Positions 1-8,215 of a stretch of 15,716 bases of DNA are shown piece by piece. The position numbers were made by a program, and so were the translations under genes. The notes below the pieces were generated by a model that did no database searches, was not told the origin of the DNA, and saw only the letters and a list, made by a program, of their open reading frames with translations. This stretch comes from Larix sibirica. Its lineage: Eukaryota; Streptophyta; Pinopsida; Pinales; Pinaceae. The stretch spans positions 1 to 15,716 of the forward strand of contig NWUY0300037485.1 of NCBI GenBank assembly GCA_004151065.3. The letters are read 5' to 3'. The stretch's first letter is position 1, and the number at the start of each line of letters is the position of its first letter.

Positions 1-189
1 CCGAAGGAGTCGAGTTCAAGAGCGGCGAGGAGTCAGTCGTGGCTAGCAGTGTAGCACACAGTCGCAGCAGAGAGCAGTTCAAGAGTGGGTGTGCGTATTC
101 TCTGTCGCCGCCGAAATGTAACTTGAAGTCTATCCGCCGAAAGGTAAGACCGTAAGACAAACCCGCGCCAAAAACAAGAAACCACGAAA
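1..189. other. Unassigned GC-richer left edge
   Basis: This segment is visibly richer in G and C than the DNA that follows and has several GCCGCC/CCGCCG runs. The only long open frame crosses it on the minus strand with no recognisable domain. If the minus-strand LTR (element A) reading is right, this would be the R/U5 part or the leader of that element, reached after the TATA box at 429-437. No primer-binding site is visible. A good splice-donor-like string (AAAGGTAAGA) occurs near 139-148 on the plus strand, but nothing else supports an exon. Confidence 0.25.
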
Positions 190-307
190 TTCGGACCTTC
201 AGGTTCGAAATCAAGTTCGCCCATCAGGTTAGGCGAACCACAACGAACCTTTCAAATTTTTTTAGGTTTGCCGAATTCCGAACCTGGAGATTCAGGCTCG
301 ACAAACC
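190..307. repeat. Cluster of short inverted repeats with AGGTTCG/CGAACCT motifs
   Basis: Three small palindromic units sit side by side. Positions 190-209 form an imperfect 20-bp palindrome (TTCGGACC...GGTTCGAA). Positions 215-221 and 232-238 pair as GTTCGCC/GGCGAAC. Positions 265-270 and 302-307 pair as GGTTTG/CAAACC around a nested GAACCTG/CAGGCTC stem (280-286 and 293-299). All share the GAACCT/AGGTTC theme, so they are probably variants of one unit. Function is unknown; on the minus strand they lie downstream of the TATA box of the putative LTR A. Confidence 0.5.
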
Positions 308-428
308 TTGTGACTTAGAGTTCAAGTACATATGCCTCAAGCTCCAAATTACCTTCAATGAATTCCAAACAATAGCCTCTATTGTTTCCAAAAACTTTCA
401 ACCACCAATACCATAGGAGGGGTTTCTC

Positions 429-437
429 TTATATAGA
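429..437 (-). promoter_or_regulatory. TATA box of putative LTR A
   Basis: Minus-strand CTATATAAG is a strong plant TATA-box match. It directly follows a perfect 16-bp palindrome (TAGAGCTTAAGCTCTA, 434-449) and is followed in minus sense by a CCCCTCC-containing stretch. This arrangement fits the U3/R boundary of an LTR. Whether it is active cannot be told from sequence. Confidence 0.5.
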
Positions 438-839
438 GCTTAAGCTCTAGAACCTCTTCAAATAAAATAATAATATCCATGTGTGAGATCCTATCTTCTA
501 ACTAACTCCAAATGAACAAGCCAACAATGAATAAACAAAAGGTAGATGAGAAGTGGGATGCCACATGTCTCAATCTCTAACAAAACGTCTCCTCTAGCAA
601 GACAGTTTGACCAAGTAATATACTCCAAAGGTCCACCTAGAACATCTCAAAGAGAAGGCTCCACCAAGTGTCATGAATATGTGTGCAAAAAGGTCTCAAG
701 AAATGGAGCACTCAACCAATATTAAGGAACATACCTCCACAAATGATAACCATAAACGAAGAATAGCAAAACAGCTACGACAACTCGTCAAAATCATCCT
801 CCAAGGTGCAATAACCATGATTGAATATGTCAAACCCTA

Positions 840-844
840 GATCC
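840..844. repeat. Target-site duplication of element B, left copy
   Basis: GATCC at 840-844 is repeated at 3078-3082, immediately outside the other end of element B. Five base pairs is the usual duplication length for Ty1/copia integration. Joining the flanks across one copy gives a continuous host sequence for LTR A. Confidence 0.82.
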
Positions 845-1079
845 TACTAAAAAAACTAGATAAACACGGGAGAGGGATACACACAACAACACAATATGAT
901 ATTATGAGTGACTAGTGCAAAAACTATAATGGTGTTCACCTCCTTCTGTATCAAGGTTCACTGAACAAGTCAGTTCCACTTATGAATATGGAATAAACCG
1001 CTTCACACATAAAGTGAACATTAGCCTAACTTAAAGTCATAAAGTGACTATATTACATAGAAGGTCATATATTCTAACA
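845..1079 (-). repeat. 3' LTR of element B
   Basis: In minus sense it begins TGTTAGAATAT at 1079 directly after the polypurine tract and ends next to the GATCC duplication. It aligns along its length with 2880-3077; shared blocks include a 20-bp identical stretch around CACAATATGATATTATGAGT and CATAAAGTGAACATTAGCCT. It is about 35-40 bp longer than its partner because the other copy lost an internal piece near the U3 start. Confidence 0.88.
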
Positions 1080-1090
1080 CCCCCTCTTAA
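1080..1090 (-). promoter_or_regulatory. Polypurine tract of element B
   Basis: Minus-strand TTAAGAGGGGG lies directly before the TGTTAG start of the 3' LTR. Purine runs here prime plus-strand DNA synthesis in LTR retrotransposons. Confidence 0.8.
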
Positions 1091-1601
1091 GGCTTACAAT
1101 ATTGAAAGCAAAACATACTAACTGAAGATAAACCACACTAACTGAAAACATCAGAACCAAATAGAACCATTCTTTAGAAGCTTCTTCTTTGAAACTAATA
1201 CATGGATCAAATAGTGCTTCGTCACGTTGCCTCATAACCCTCGTAAAGTTGTATCTCTCAAGTTGAATTCCCAAGTTCTCGAATTCCACCTCCATGAACT
1301 CCCGAATTACAAATCACCCAAATTAAATTACTAGACAACAATCCATATGCATCTCTCATAACCTCATGGGGGAAAACTCCCGATATCCACAAACTCCTGA
1401 ACTAACTGGGAAACTATCCATGCTAAGCTATATCTACATTTAATCCCATCCTCTCTTCAAAGTGTGGACTTCTTAAAATGCATAGAAGGTCCTTTCTTTA
1501 GTAAGATCATCGCCACAATCAGCATCTGGTGTATCTTCAACAATGGCCACATTAGTCGAATGTGATTTGTCTTTGACTTTTCCCTTGAGGACATCATTGG
1601 C
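1091..1601 (-). other. Non-coding 3' internal region of element B
   Basis: Between the gag remnant and the PPT no pol motif appears in any frame. The DTG protease, integrase HHCC and DDE, and the copia RT YVDD motif are all missing. The short open frame near 1074-1295 has no recognisable domain. The region is probably what remains after an internal pol deletion, or filler of a non-autonomous family. Confidence 0.5.
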
Positions 1602-2304
1602 TCAAAATCTACAAGTCCAAGCTATATGGCCCATTTTCTTGCAGTAGTAGCATGCCATCTCCCCTTGTCTTTAATTGACTTGCTCCGATAGTTTTTCGAG
1701 TATATTGCCATCTCAAGTGGACGATCACCTTCAGTTTCTCTTGTAGTGGTTCTCTTTTCTTTGGCTAAAAGAGAAAAAATCATATGTTCTAGAGTTTGAG
1801 AAAGTAATTGACTAAGAGTAAAGATTACAGTGTTATATTTAGAAGGAAGATTGTTTAACAAAATGAATTTGGCATCTTCTTCCTCCACTGTAGCTTTGAC
1901 TTCAGCTAACTGTCTGATGAGAGATCTTAGATTGTTTATGTAGCTAGGAATAGTAATCTGGACAAACATCTTGAATCTGAATAATTGTAGTTTCAATGAA
2001 AACTTTGCATTAACTACTCGTGCTCCAAATAAATTATTCAAATTGTCCCAGATTACCTTGGATGATTTTTCTAAATCTATATGATGCAATTCAGAATCTG
2101 AGAGAGCAAGGCCAATAAAAGCTTTGTCTTTATCGTCTCTGCTTTCCCATTCAAATAGTTTATTTGGATCTCTCCGTGATGTCTCGATTCCTCTTACAAT
2201 TTCTCACGGAAATCCCACAGGAATTTATTCATCAACTACATTTGAAGTTTGACTTTCCAAGTGTGCAAATTAAATCCAGAATATTTCTCTAACGGCATTT
2301 CCAT
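1602..2304 (-). pseudogene. gag: Ty1/copia gag with zinc knuckle, frameshifted
   Basis: Gag forms the virus-like particle and binds the element RNA. The start is ATG at 2302-2304, followed by EKYSGFN..TWK, the usual N-terminus of plant copia Gag. The core at 1622-2089 has the conserved pattern VIWDNLNNLF ... YINNLRSLIRQLAEV ... DAKFILLNNLP of the UBN2/gag family. The zinc knuckle C-YY-C-KKMG-H-IAWT-C (CX2CX4HX4C, all four ligands kept) lies at 1611-1652 and ends at a TGA at 1602-1604. The three parts are in three different frames, and in-frame stops occur near 2240 (TAG) and 2200 (TAA). About 230 codons in all, close to a short copia Gag. No protease follows. It cannot make a full protein as it stands. 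Confidence 0.88.
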
Positions 2305-2868
2305 TGTTTTATAGACAAATCTACTCACACATAGACTATTTTTTTGCCACAAATTGGTAAAATATGGTGAGAACCATGCAAGAAATACTCAAATCTACAA
2401 CTAGTATGCCAAGGACACTGACAAAATGGCATTTTATCCTAAGAAAACAAACACAGATGCTGAAATTTTTCCATAGAAATCAGGATACACAGTTACATAT
2501 CTTGTTAATTATAGATCTGATCTACTAAAAAAAATTTAATCAACAACTAGATCATCAAAAAAATAACATGTACAATGAGGCTATGAGCTTGTACATTAAT
2601 GTGCAGACTGGATTGTACGACTACTGGATCGTATGACAGTAGGTAAGATTGTATGGCAAAACACTAGTGCAATGGTTCATCGACAGCTTGCTCCTCTATT
2701 GGATAGATCCTTCACATTCTTCACAGGCATATCTTAGGATTGACAGTGAACAAAAAATCACTTCTTAGATCACATGGCCTCATCTAATCAAACTTTTATG
2801 ATTCTCTAGGTCATCATGTGATGCAACAGAAGACAATACTTTGTAGACTAGCCCTAAACACTCTCCCT
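2305..2868 (-). other. 5' leader of element B
   Basis: This is the untranslated leader between the primer-binding site and the gag start. I see no coding signal in it. Confidence 0.5.
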
Positions 2869-2879
2869 CTCTAATACCA
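2869..2879 (-). promoter_or_regulatory. Primer-binding site of element B (initiator tRNA-Met type)
   Basis: Minus-strand TGGTATTAGAG follows the 5' LTR directly. It matches the plant initiator tRNA-Met site TGGTATCAGAG with a single C-to-T change. It fixes the orientation of the element and the inner LTR edge. Confidence 0.83.
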
Positions 2880-3077
2880 GATTACAAAAGCTAGATAAAC
2901 ACATCAGGAGAGATACATACAATAACACAATATGATATTATGAGTAGTTAGTGCGAAAGTTACAATTGAGTTCACATCATTATATATCAACGTTCACTAA
3001 GCAAGTCATTTCCACTTATGAATGTGGGATAAACCCCGCTTTACACATAAAGTGAACATTAGCCTTATATTATAACA
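2880..3077 (-). repeat. 5' LTR of element B
   Basis: Starts in minus sense with TGTTATAATAT at 3077 and ends at the primer-binding site. It pairs with 845-1079. The internal loss of about 35-40 bp near its start, and many transitions relative to the other LTR, show independent decay after insertion. Confidence 0.86.
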
Positions 3078-3082
3078 GATCC
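3078..3082. repeat. Target-site duplication of element B, right copy
   Basis: GATCC, identical to 840-844, adjacent to the TG start of the 5' LTR. Confidence 0.82.
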
Positions 3083-3583
3083 ATGAAGAAGGGGAACACG
3101 TTAGCATAGATGCATGTGCAAAATTATCAAAATATGCCCTAAATCCATAGAACAAGGGCACAGCCCCATCAAAACTGCAATGAAGGTAGTCCAACCTCAA
3201 TATATGGGCCAATAATCAAGGAGAAGTGGAGTGCTCCCTCAAATAAGGAATAAAACAAACCCAAGAAGAATCCCCCATGCTCCAAATAACCGTAAGTGCT
3301 AAGGCATTCCACCATGGGGAGAAAAATCACATGAATAACCATCAATATAGTCATTGGAGGGCTTAAATCCATTTAGAAATATGTGTATATGAGGAGTGCT
3401 CTCGAAGAACAAAGAACTAGCAATGCCAACACACTATCCCAATGCCAAATAAGCCCACATGTTCTAGAGAATTCCTCCAATAGGACCAAGTCTCAGCACA
3501 CAACATCAACATCTAGCCATGGAAGCGCTAGATCAAGCATAGAACACTCTGCCAAGGTGGAGCACTCTCCCCAAATGATGTGT

Positions 3584-3624
3584 CAATATACTAAAAATGC
3601 CATCACAATACTAAAAATGCCCAT
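3584..3624. repeat. Short tandem duplication
   Basis: CAATATACTAAAAATGCC is followed a few bases later by CAATACTAAAAATGCCC. This is a local slippage-type duplication within element A. Confidence 0.6.
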
Positions 3625-4041
3625 GTGACCTAGGGAACTCCATAACCAAGGTGAAGATCTCATGAAAATCATCCATGTGATCACTATAAATCTGATCCAT
3701 CAATGAAATATATGAAGGATGAGGACCATACCATCAAAAGAGACACTAAACATGATAAACAACCCTTGGATGAGGGAAATGAATCTCCTCTAGCCAAGGC
3801 TCTCAAATAACATCAACCAAATGATAGTACCATCTCCAAGCTAGGCACTATGGACACACAAATACATTCAACAAATGTGCAATCAGACAACTTCCATTAG
3901 AATGCCTCAAGTTCTCAACACCCATCGAGGTGGTCAACAAATAAATTGTCACAAAGGAAGCAATTCTATGAAAGTGTGCACCAATAATATGCCCCCAATT
4001 GATCAAATACTCCACCAATATCATAGGATTACATGATGATA

Positions 4042-4187
4042 TGAAAATGACAAGTATGACTCTAAAATTAATAATACTCTAACATTGCCTTAATCTTCTG
4101 ACATGTTTGATGATTCTCACAAGTATATCTCTAGTCTAATGAAAATCACAAGTATTACTCTAAAATCAATAATACTCCAACGTAACC
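4042..4187 (-). repeat. Direct repeat of an LTR edge (two copies of about 49 bp)
   Basis: Positions 4042-4090 and 4139-4187 are direct repeats 97 bp apart, both containing ACAAGTAT.ACTCTAAAAT.AATAATACTC. In minus sense each copy begins like an LTR (TGTTAGAGTATT, and a decayed CGTTGGAGTATT). AGAAGATTAAG (minus sense) also occurs twice nearby, at 4089-4100 and 4261-4271. This suggests that the internal-region/LTR junction of element A was duplicated. Confidence 0.6.
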
Positions 4188-4339
4188 TGTTTGGGAAAGG
4201 TCTTCAACTAAAAAATGTCCTCATTATGAGGGGTAACACAACCCTAACAAAAATTGATCTTAATCTTCTCGTATGCTCACGACATTTTTCACTTTGTTGA
4301 TAATTGATTTGTTGTAGATGGCCACAATTGATTTTTCTC
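4188..4339. other. Junction between element A and the gypsy remnant
   Basis: About 150 bp with no clear assignment. The gypsy element has lost its 5' LTR, gag, protease and the start of RT here, so a deletion or insertion breakpoint must lie in or near this stretch. Confidence 0.35.
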
Positions 4340-5017
4340 TCTAGGTTTTATGTTTTTGTCCCCATATATTATGGGATTGGCCTCTTTAGGTGTGCACTCA
4401 TGGGCTTACTCCACAAGATTTTCCCCAATAAGATCATTTCAGAAGATCTCACACTATTGCAAATTGAGATCGGGATATCATCAAATGAGAATCAAAGAAG
4501 AAGGCATTCCTAAAACAGCATTCAAAACACGTTTTGGGCATATGAGATTGTAGTAGCACCATTTGGATTAACAAACGCACCAGGAGTTTTCATGAGTTTG
4601 ATGAACGGAGTGTTTCGACGGTACTTAGATAAGTTTGTTTAGGTTTTTTGGATGACATTTTGATTTATTCAAGGACAAGAGAAGAGCATGAAGAGCACAT
4701 AAGGTTAGTTTTGCAATGTTTGAGGGAACATAAGTTATATGCTGAGTCTTCTAAATGCTCTTTTTACGAATCAAGTATTCATTATTTAGGACGTGATTTC
4801 TAGAGAAGGAATTGTTGTAGATCCATCAAAGATAGAGTCAATTTTGGAATGGTCGGCACCTATGAATGTACATGAGGTATGTAGCTATATGGGATTAGCG
4901 AGATATTATAGGAGGTTCGTAGAAGGAATTTCAAAGATTATAAATCTTGTTACTGAATTACAGAGGAAGAATAAAAAGTTTGTATGGATGGAATCTTGCA
5001 AGAAAGCTTTTCAATAG
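4340..5017 (+). pseudogene. pol: Ty3/gypsy reverse transcriptase remnant
   Basis: Reverse transcriptase copies the element RNA into DNA. The 5' end is badly decayed. From about 4450 the read is clear: [23 protein letters not shown], then FGLTNAP at 4562-4582, the catalytic FLDD at 4645-4656 followed by ILIYS, EEHEEH, LYAE.SKC.F and YLG, then the thumb/connection [12 protein letters not shown] ... [15 protein letters not shown] (4793-5014). All of these are typical of plant Ty3/gypsy. The family pattern K-[IL]-D-L-R-S-G-Y-H-Q reads K-L-R-S-G-Y-H-Q here, so the Asp-Leu with the first catalytic aspartate is missing, consistent with a 6-bp in-frame deletion near 4465. In-frame stops at 4640-4642 and 5015-5017 and frameshifts near 4550, 4643 and 4792 abolish function. 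Confidence 0.93.
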
Positions 5018-5450
5018 TTGAAACAATTACTGACTATAGCTCCTATATTAAAAGTTCCAAATATGGATCAAGATTTCTTAGTTTGTACAGATGCATCAAA
5101 AGAAGGAATAAAAGGAGTGTTGATGCAAAAAGGAAGAGTTATAGCTTATGCATCAAAAAAAATTCGACCTCATGAGATTAACTATGCAATGCATGATATA
5201 GAATTAGCGGCGATAGTACATGCATTGAAGATATGGAGACATTATTTAGTCGGCAGAAAATTTGAATTAAAAATGGACCATCATAGATTACAGCATATAT
5301 TTTAATTTACACAAAGTACATTAAACGCAAGACAAAGAAGATGGTCTGAATTGCTAAGTGAATATGATTTTGATATTAATTATATTAAAGGAACAACAAA
5401 CAAAGTATGGTTGATGCTTTGAGTCAAAGACCACAAATTTTTTCATTAAT
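5018..5450 (+). pseudogene. pol: Ty3/gypsy RNase H remnant
   Basis: RNase H removes the RNA strand during reverse transcription. The frame starting at 5018 continues the RT directly after a single stop codon. It contains LL..APILKVP, the catalytic CTDASKEG (Asp at 5090-5092), [15 protein letters not shown], the conserved [19 protein letters not shown], and the second Asp of the DH motif at 5276-5278. A stop at 5303-5305 interrupts it. The same frame then gives LNARQRRW.ELLSEYDFDINYIKG, and a small insertion near 5408 breaks the final ADALS-like motif. Most catalytic positions survive, but the frame does not. Confidence 0.92.
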
Positions 5451-5616
5451 ACTATTAAAGACCAATTTGAGAGAGAATATTACAATTACAGAAAGATGAC
5501 GAATGGTATCTAGAAGTAAAGAAGGAAATTGAAAGTGAAGTAATGCAAATTCCAAAGTATGCAAGATATATGTTTGATGGCGATGAATTGTTACGATATA
5601 ACGGGAGAATTTATAT
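5451..5616 (+). pseudogene. pol: Gypsy pol linker between RNase H and integrase
   Basis: A single frame reads KDDEWYLEVKKEIESE and then DGDELLRYNGRIYI, ending at a TGA around 5620. This is the conserved spacer ahead of the integrase zinc finger in plant gypsy polyproteins. It carries frame breaks on both sides. Confidence 0.75.
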
Positions 5617-6385
5617 TAAATGAAGCCCATATGACGATTTATATGGCTCATCCCAAAGTGAAGAAAATGTATGCAGATTTGAAGCCACTATTTTTTCTAG
5701 AATGGAATGAAGAAAGATGTAGAATATGTAGCTAGATGTTTAAAATGTTAGTTAGTGAAAGTTGAACATAGGCATCCAACGGGATTGCTACAACCGCATA
5801 CAATTCCTAAATCGAAATGGGAGGTGATTTAGATGGATTTCATAGTGGATTTACTGATGATGCCATGATTCTATATTTCATATTTGTAGTAGTTGATACA
5901 TTGACGAAAAGTACTCTCTTTATACCAATGAAAAATACAAACCAAGCAATGAAAATAGCAAGAGTCTTTATAAATGAAGTGGTGAGATTACATGGAGTAT
6001 CAAGAAAGATAATTTCAGACGAAGGATAGATATTTATGGGGAGGTTTGGACAAGTTTTCAAAATGCTATGGGAACTCAACTCAATCTAAGTACGGCTTAT
6101 CACCCTGGAACCAATGGTCAAACAGAACGAGTAAATCAAATATTGGAAGACATGTTACGCATGTATATTATGTATCGGCAGAATCGTTGGGAAGAGTACT
6201 TACCTTTAGTGGAATTTGCGTATAACAACAATTATCATAGTTATATTAAAATGGCACCTTTGAAATTCTTATATGGAAGACCATGCCGAACACCTCTCAG
6301 TTGGGATCGATTAGAGGATAGAATTTTGATTGGACCAGACGTAATTCAAGAAATGAAAGAGCAAATGAAAGTAAAGGAAGATTAA
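5617..6385 (+). pseudogene. pol: Ty3/gypsy integrase (zinc finger and catalytic core) remnant
   Basis: Integrase inserts the element DNA into the host genome. The HHCC zinc finger keeps all ligands: His at 5628-5630 and 5649-5651 (HX6H), Cys at 5737-5739 and 5746-5748 (CX2C). They lie in different frames. KVEHRHPTGLLQPH and IPKSKWEVI follow, then the catalytic core. Its first Asp is in MDFI (5836-5838), the second in IISDEG (6018-6020), and the Glu in STAYHPGTNGQTERVNQILEDMLR (6125-6127). The DDE triad is thus intact but spread over three frames. WEEYLPLVEFAYNN and LYGRPCRTPLSW complete the core. Stops occur at 5749-5751, 5830-5832, 6027-6029 and 6383-6385. Confidence 0.93.
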
Positions 6386-6865
6386 AAGAAGCACAAGATA
6401 GACAAAAAAGTTATGCAGATGCACACAAAACTGTTAGATGTTATAAGGTGGGAGATAAAGTAATTTTGTGAGTTAGACCAAAAAAGAGATACATTAAATT
6501 TGGCAAGAGGGCCTATTTTATCACAACCATATGTAGGACCATTTAAAGTTATTGAAATAAAAGGTCCAGTTTCTTATCATCTTGCACTACCATCATCTTT
6601 ATATCAATGTATGACTTTTTTTCATATGTAAGTTTTACGTCATTATATTTGAAATCCTTCGTATGTTATGGTTTTAAGTAATTTGTAGATGTCATATGAG
6701 CGACCCTTAATAGTTGAACCAATATTCATATTGGATCAGAAAACTCAATAGGTTTGAAATTGTTTGTTCAATCAAGTATAGTTCTAGTGGGATAGTTATA
6801 GTCCCTGTTTAGCTATTTGGGAGGAAAAAATTGAGATGTATCAAAATTTTCCATATTTGTTTTAG
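6386..6865 (+). pseudogene. pol: Gypsy integrase C-terminal domain and polyprotein tail
   Basis: The C-terminal region keeps KEAQDRQKSYADAH, YKVGDKVIL, YVGPFKVIEIKGPVSYHLALP and VLRHYI.NPS, as in plant gypsy integrases. The tail W.SYSP...IWEEKIEMYQNFPYLF is followed by TAG at 6863-6865. It resembles the conserved end of the polyprotein (ATWE-type motif, sometimes part of a chromodomain); the aromatic cage of a chromodomain cannot be confirmed. The sequence is broken by TGA near 6470, TAA near 6633 and several frameshifts. Confidence 0.85.
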
Positions 6866-6890
6866 AATTTTGGGATGAATTTTTTTGTAT

Positions 6891-6899
6891 GGTGGGGAG
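6891..6899 (+). promoter_or_regulatory. Polypurine tract of the gypsy element
   Basis: GGTGGGGAG comes directly before TGTATATAG, about 25 bp after the polyprotein stop. This matches the usual plant Ty3/gypsy order of pol stop, short spacer, GGTGGGGAG-type tract and LTR start. Confidence 0.75.
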
Positions 6900-7141
6900 T
6901 GTATATAGTTTCCTCTTTTGATAGATATGATTAGACTCAATACTTATTATTTGAGCACATACTAGTTTTTAGGGTGGCCCGATTGACTAACAAATACATT
7001 TTTAGTTGATAAATTTAAAAATGTTTTGACTATATATTTCTATCATAATTATGTACTTTGTATGGATTATATTCGATGTAATGTGGTGATGTGGATAAAA
7101 TTTATTATGATATATATGTATATTATAATAATGTGTTAGTT

Positions 7142-7199
7142 ATATCTTGATATGGGTTTACAATGTTATTATATCTTGATATGGGTTTACAATGTTATT
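7142..7199. repeat. Perfect 29-bp tandem duplication
   Basis: Positions 7142-7170 and 7171-7199 are identical. Perfect identity inside strongly decayed sequence indicates a recent slippage or repair event. Confidence 0.9.
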
Positions 7200-7272
7200 G
7201 ATGGTTTATTAAGTGTGACAAGAAAAGTCACAAGTGAAAATGGATGTTGGATCACGTTAGATGGAATAGAAT

Positions 7273-7277
7273 TTGGA
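7273..7277. repeat. Target-site duplication of element D, left copy
   Basis: TTGGA here and again at 11997-12001, directly outside both LTRs of element D. Confidence 0.8.
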
Positions 7278-7623
7278 TGCTGTAATAGGTAATTAAACCA
7301 AACAAATGGAAAATTTAGGTTACAATATTAGTGGTGGTGTCAAGAGATACCGTAAGAACCTAAGCACATTGAGAAATATTCCATGATAGTATATATAATA
7401 GATTGATTAAAGATCATCTATATATAGGCTTAGGTCCATAACTAAAACCCCTAATGTATGGATTTGCATCCCATACTTACTCCACAAAATGGGAATTTGG
7501 TAACTCCATATGCCAGTTGGGTCCACTCTTAGCGATCATCTCCCTCAAAGGTTAGATCCCTTAATGTGGTTGACTACATATGATAAAGAGGTGATTTTAC
7601 ATAAATAACCAATAGTTCCAACA
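7278..7623 (-). repeat. 3' LTR of element D
   Basis: Begins in minus sense with TGTTGGAACTATT at 7623 after the polypurine tract and ends at TTGGA. It pairs with 11669-11996 throughout. Well conserved blocks include GTGGTGGTGTCAAGAGA, CCATGATAGTATAT, CCCATACTTACTCCA and CAACTACATAT-like segments. It has about 12 bp more than its partner near 7540-7560. Confidence 0.86.
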
Positions 7624-7635
7624 CCCCCTCTTCAA
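7624..7635 (-). promoter_or_regulatory. Polypurine tract of element D
   Basis: Minus-strand TTGAAGAGGGGG directly precedes TGTTGG of the 3' LTR. Confidence 0.8.
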
Positions 7636-7948
7636 CTCAAATTAGAGGAAATATCAAATTACATAACATCCCCCCTTAATTTGATATAAAATTCAAATGT
7701 TAATCATGAAAGAACAAATACAATTGGGTTTAGTAAAATATTGTCACCACCAATATGCTAATAGATAACGTAGAATAAATAGAACTACCACCATTAAATT
7801 CATCAATTAGGTATAGTAACACTTCCAAGAATAAGTTTGATCAAGTGTCACAAAGAAGTTACTGCTCCCAATATACTAGGAGATGGAAATAACCTATGCA
7901 TAATCAAAGATCATATGAAAAAACAAAATAAATGTTTACCAAAACAAT
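7636..7948 (-). other. Non-coding 3' internal region of element D
   Basis: AT-rich sequence with no recognisable protein motif or repeat between the polypurine tract and the tandem repeats. Confidence 0.4.
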
Positions 7949-8215
7949 TGTTGTCCAAATAGTCCTAGTTGATTAGTCGACTAGACAAATAAGACACTTA
8001 GTTTTGGTTGAGGATTCAACTAGCCCAATCTATTTTTCAAACAATATTAGTAATGCATCAACTAGAAAAACAAGACACATAGATTTAATCAAGGATTCAA
8101 CTAACCAATCTATTGTCCAAATACTCTCAATCAATGAGTCAACTACAAAAAGTGACAAACATAGTTCTAGTTGAGGAGTCGACTAGCCCAATATTTTGTC
8201 CAAATATTCTATGTT
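7949..8215. repeat. About 80-bp tandem repeat, 3.3 copies
   Basis: Units start near 7949, 8031, 8111 and 8192 (82, 80 and 81 bp, then a partial unit). Each opens with T.TT.TCCAAAT and holds a AGTCGACTAG/GTCAACTA-like core and an AA.AC..ATAGTT block, ending in GA..TCGACTAGCCCAAT. The GTTGA...TCAAC and AGTCGACT parts are partly palindromic. It lies in the 3' non-coding part of element D, where short tandem arrays are common in LTR elements. Function unknown. Confidence 0.75.

Larger units (their letters stand above)
845..3077 (-). mobile_element. Complete but gag-only Ty1/copia-type LTR retrotransposon (element B)
   Basis: All structural landmarks of an LTR retrotransposon are present in minus-strand order: 5' LTR (2880-3077), initiator tRNA-Met-type primer-binding site (2869-2879), decayed gag (1602-2304), polypurine tract (1080-1090), 3' LTR (845-1079), and a 5-bp GATCC duplication on both sides. 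The element is only about 2.2 kb because protease, integrase, reverse transcriptase and RNase H are absent. Only about 500 bp separate the gag zinc knuckle from the PPT. It would have depended on proteins from an autonomous relative. The LTRs differ by substitutions and one indel of about 35-40 bp, roughly 80-85% identical by eye, so the insertion is old. Confidence 0.87.
308..4085 (-). mobile_element. Old LTR-like sequence (element A), split by element B
   Basis: Read on the minus strand, the sequence begins near 4085 with TGTTAGAGTATT, a typical plant LTR start. It runs to 3078, is interrupted by element B, resumes at 844, and carries a TATA box at 429-437. Without the insertion it spans roughly 1.5-1.8 kb. 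No coding region is recognisable: the open frames here (for example 3383-3628 on plus, 3006-3372 on minus) match no known domain. A purine-rich AGAAGATTAAGG just outside the edge (4089-4100, minus sense) could be a decayed polypurine tract, which would make this a 3' LTR. The left limit, the partner LTR and the family are unknown. The LTR assignment is inference from edge sequence and promoter. Confidence 0.42.
6900..7277 (+). repeat. Ty3/gypsy 3' LTR, left part
   Basis: Starts with TGTATATAGTTTCC after the polypurine tract. It is cut at 7277 by element D and should resume at 12002. No 5' LTR partner is visible, so the far end cannot be set by comparison. It contains a perfect 29-bp tandem duplication at 7142-7199. 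Confidence 0.68.

Noticed and set aside
100-150. Exon end with a splice donor (AAAGGTAAGA)
   Set aside because: A single donor-like string with no coding frame, acceptor or homologous protein; the position fits an LTR leader better.
3006-3628. Several 60-80-codon open frames on both strands in element A
   Set aside because: They lie in LTR-like non-coding DNA, lack domains and overlap on opposite strands.
6780-6865. Full chromodomain at the end of gypsy pol
   Set aside because: Only the terminal motif is visible; the aromatic cage residues cannot be identified through the frameshifts.
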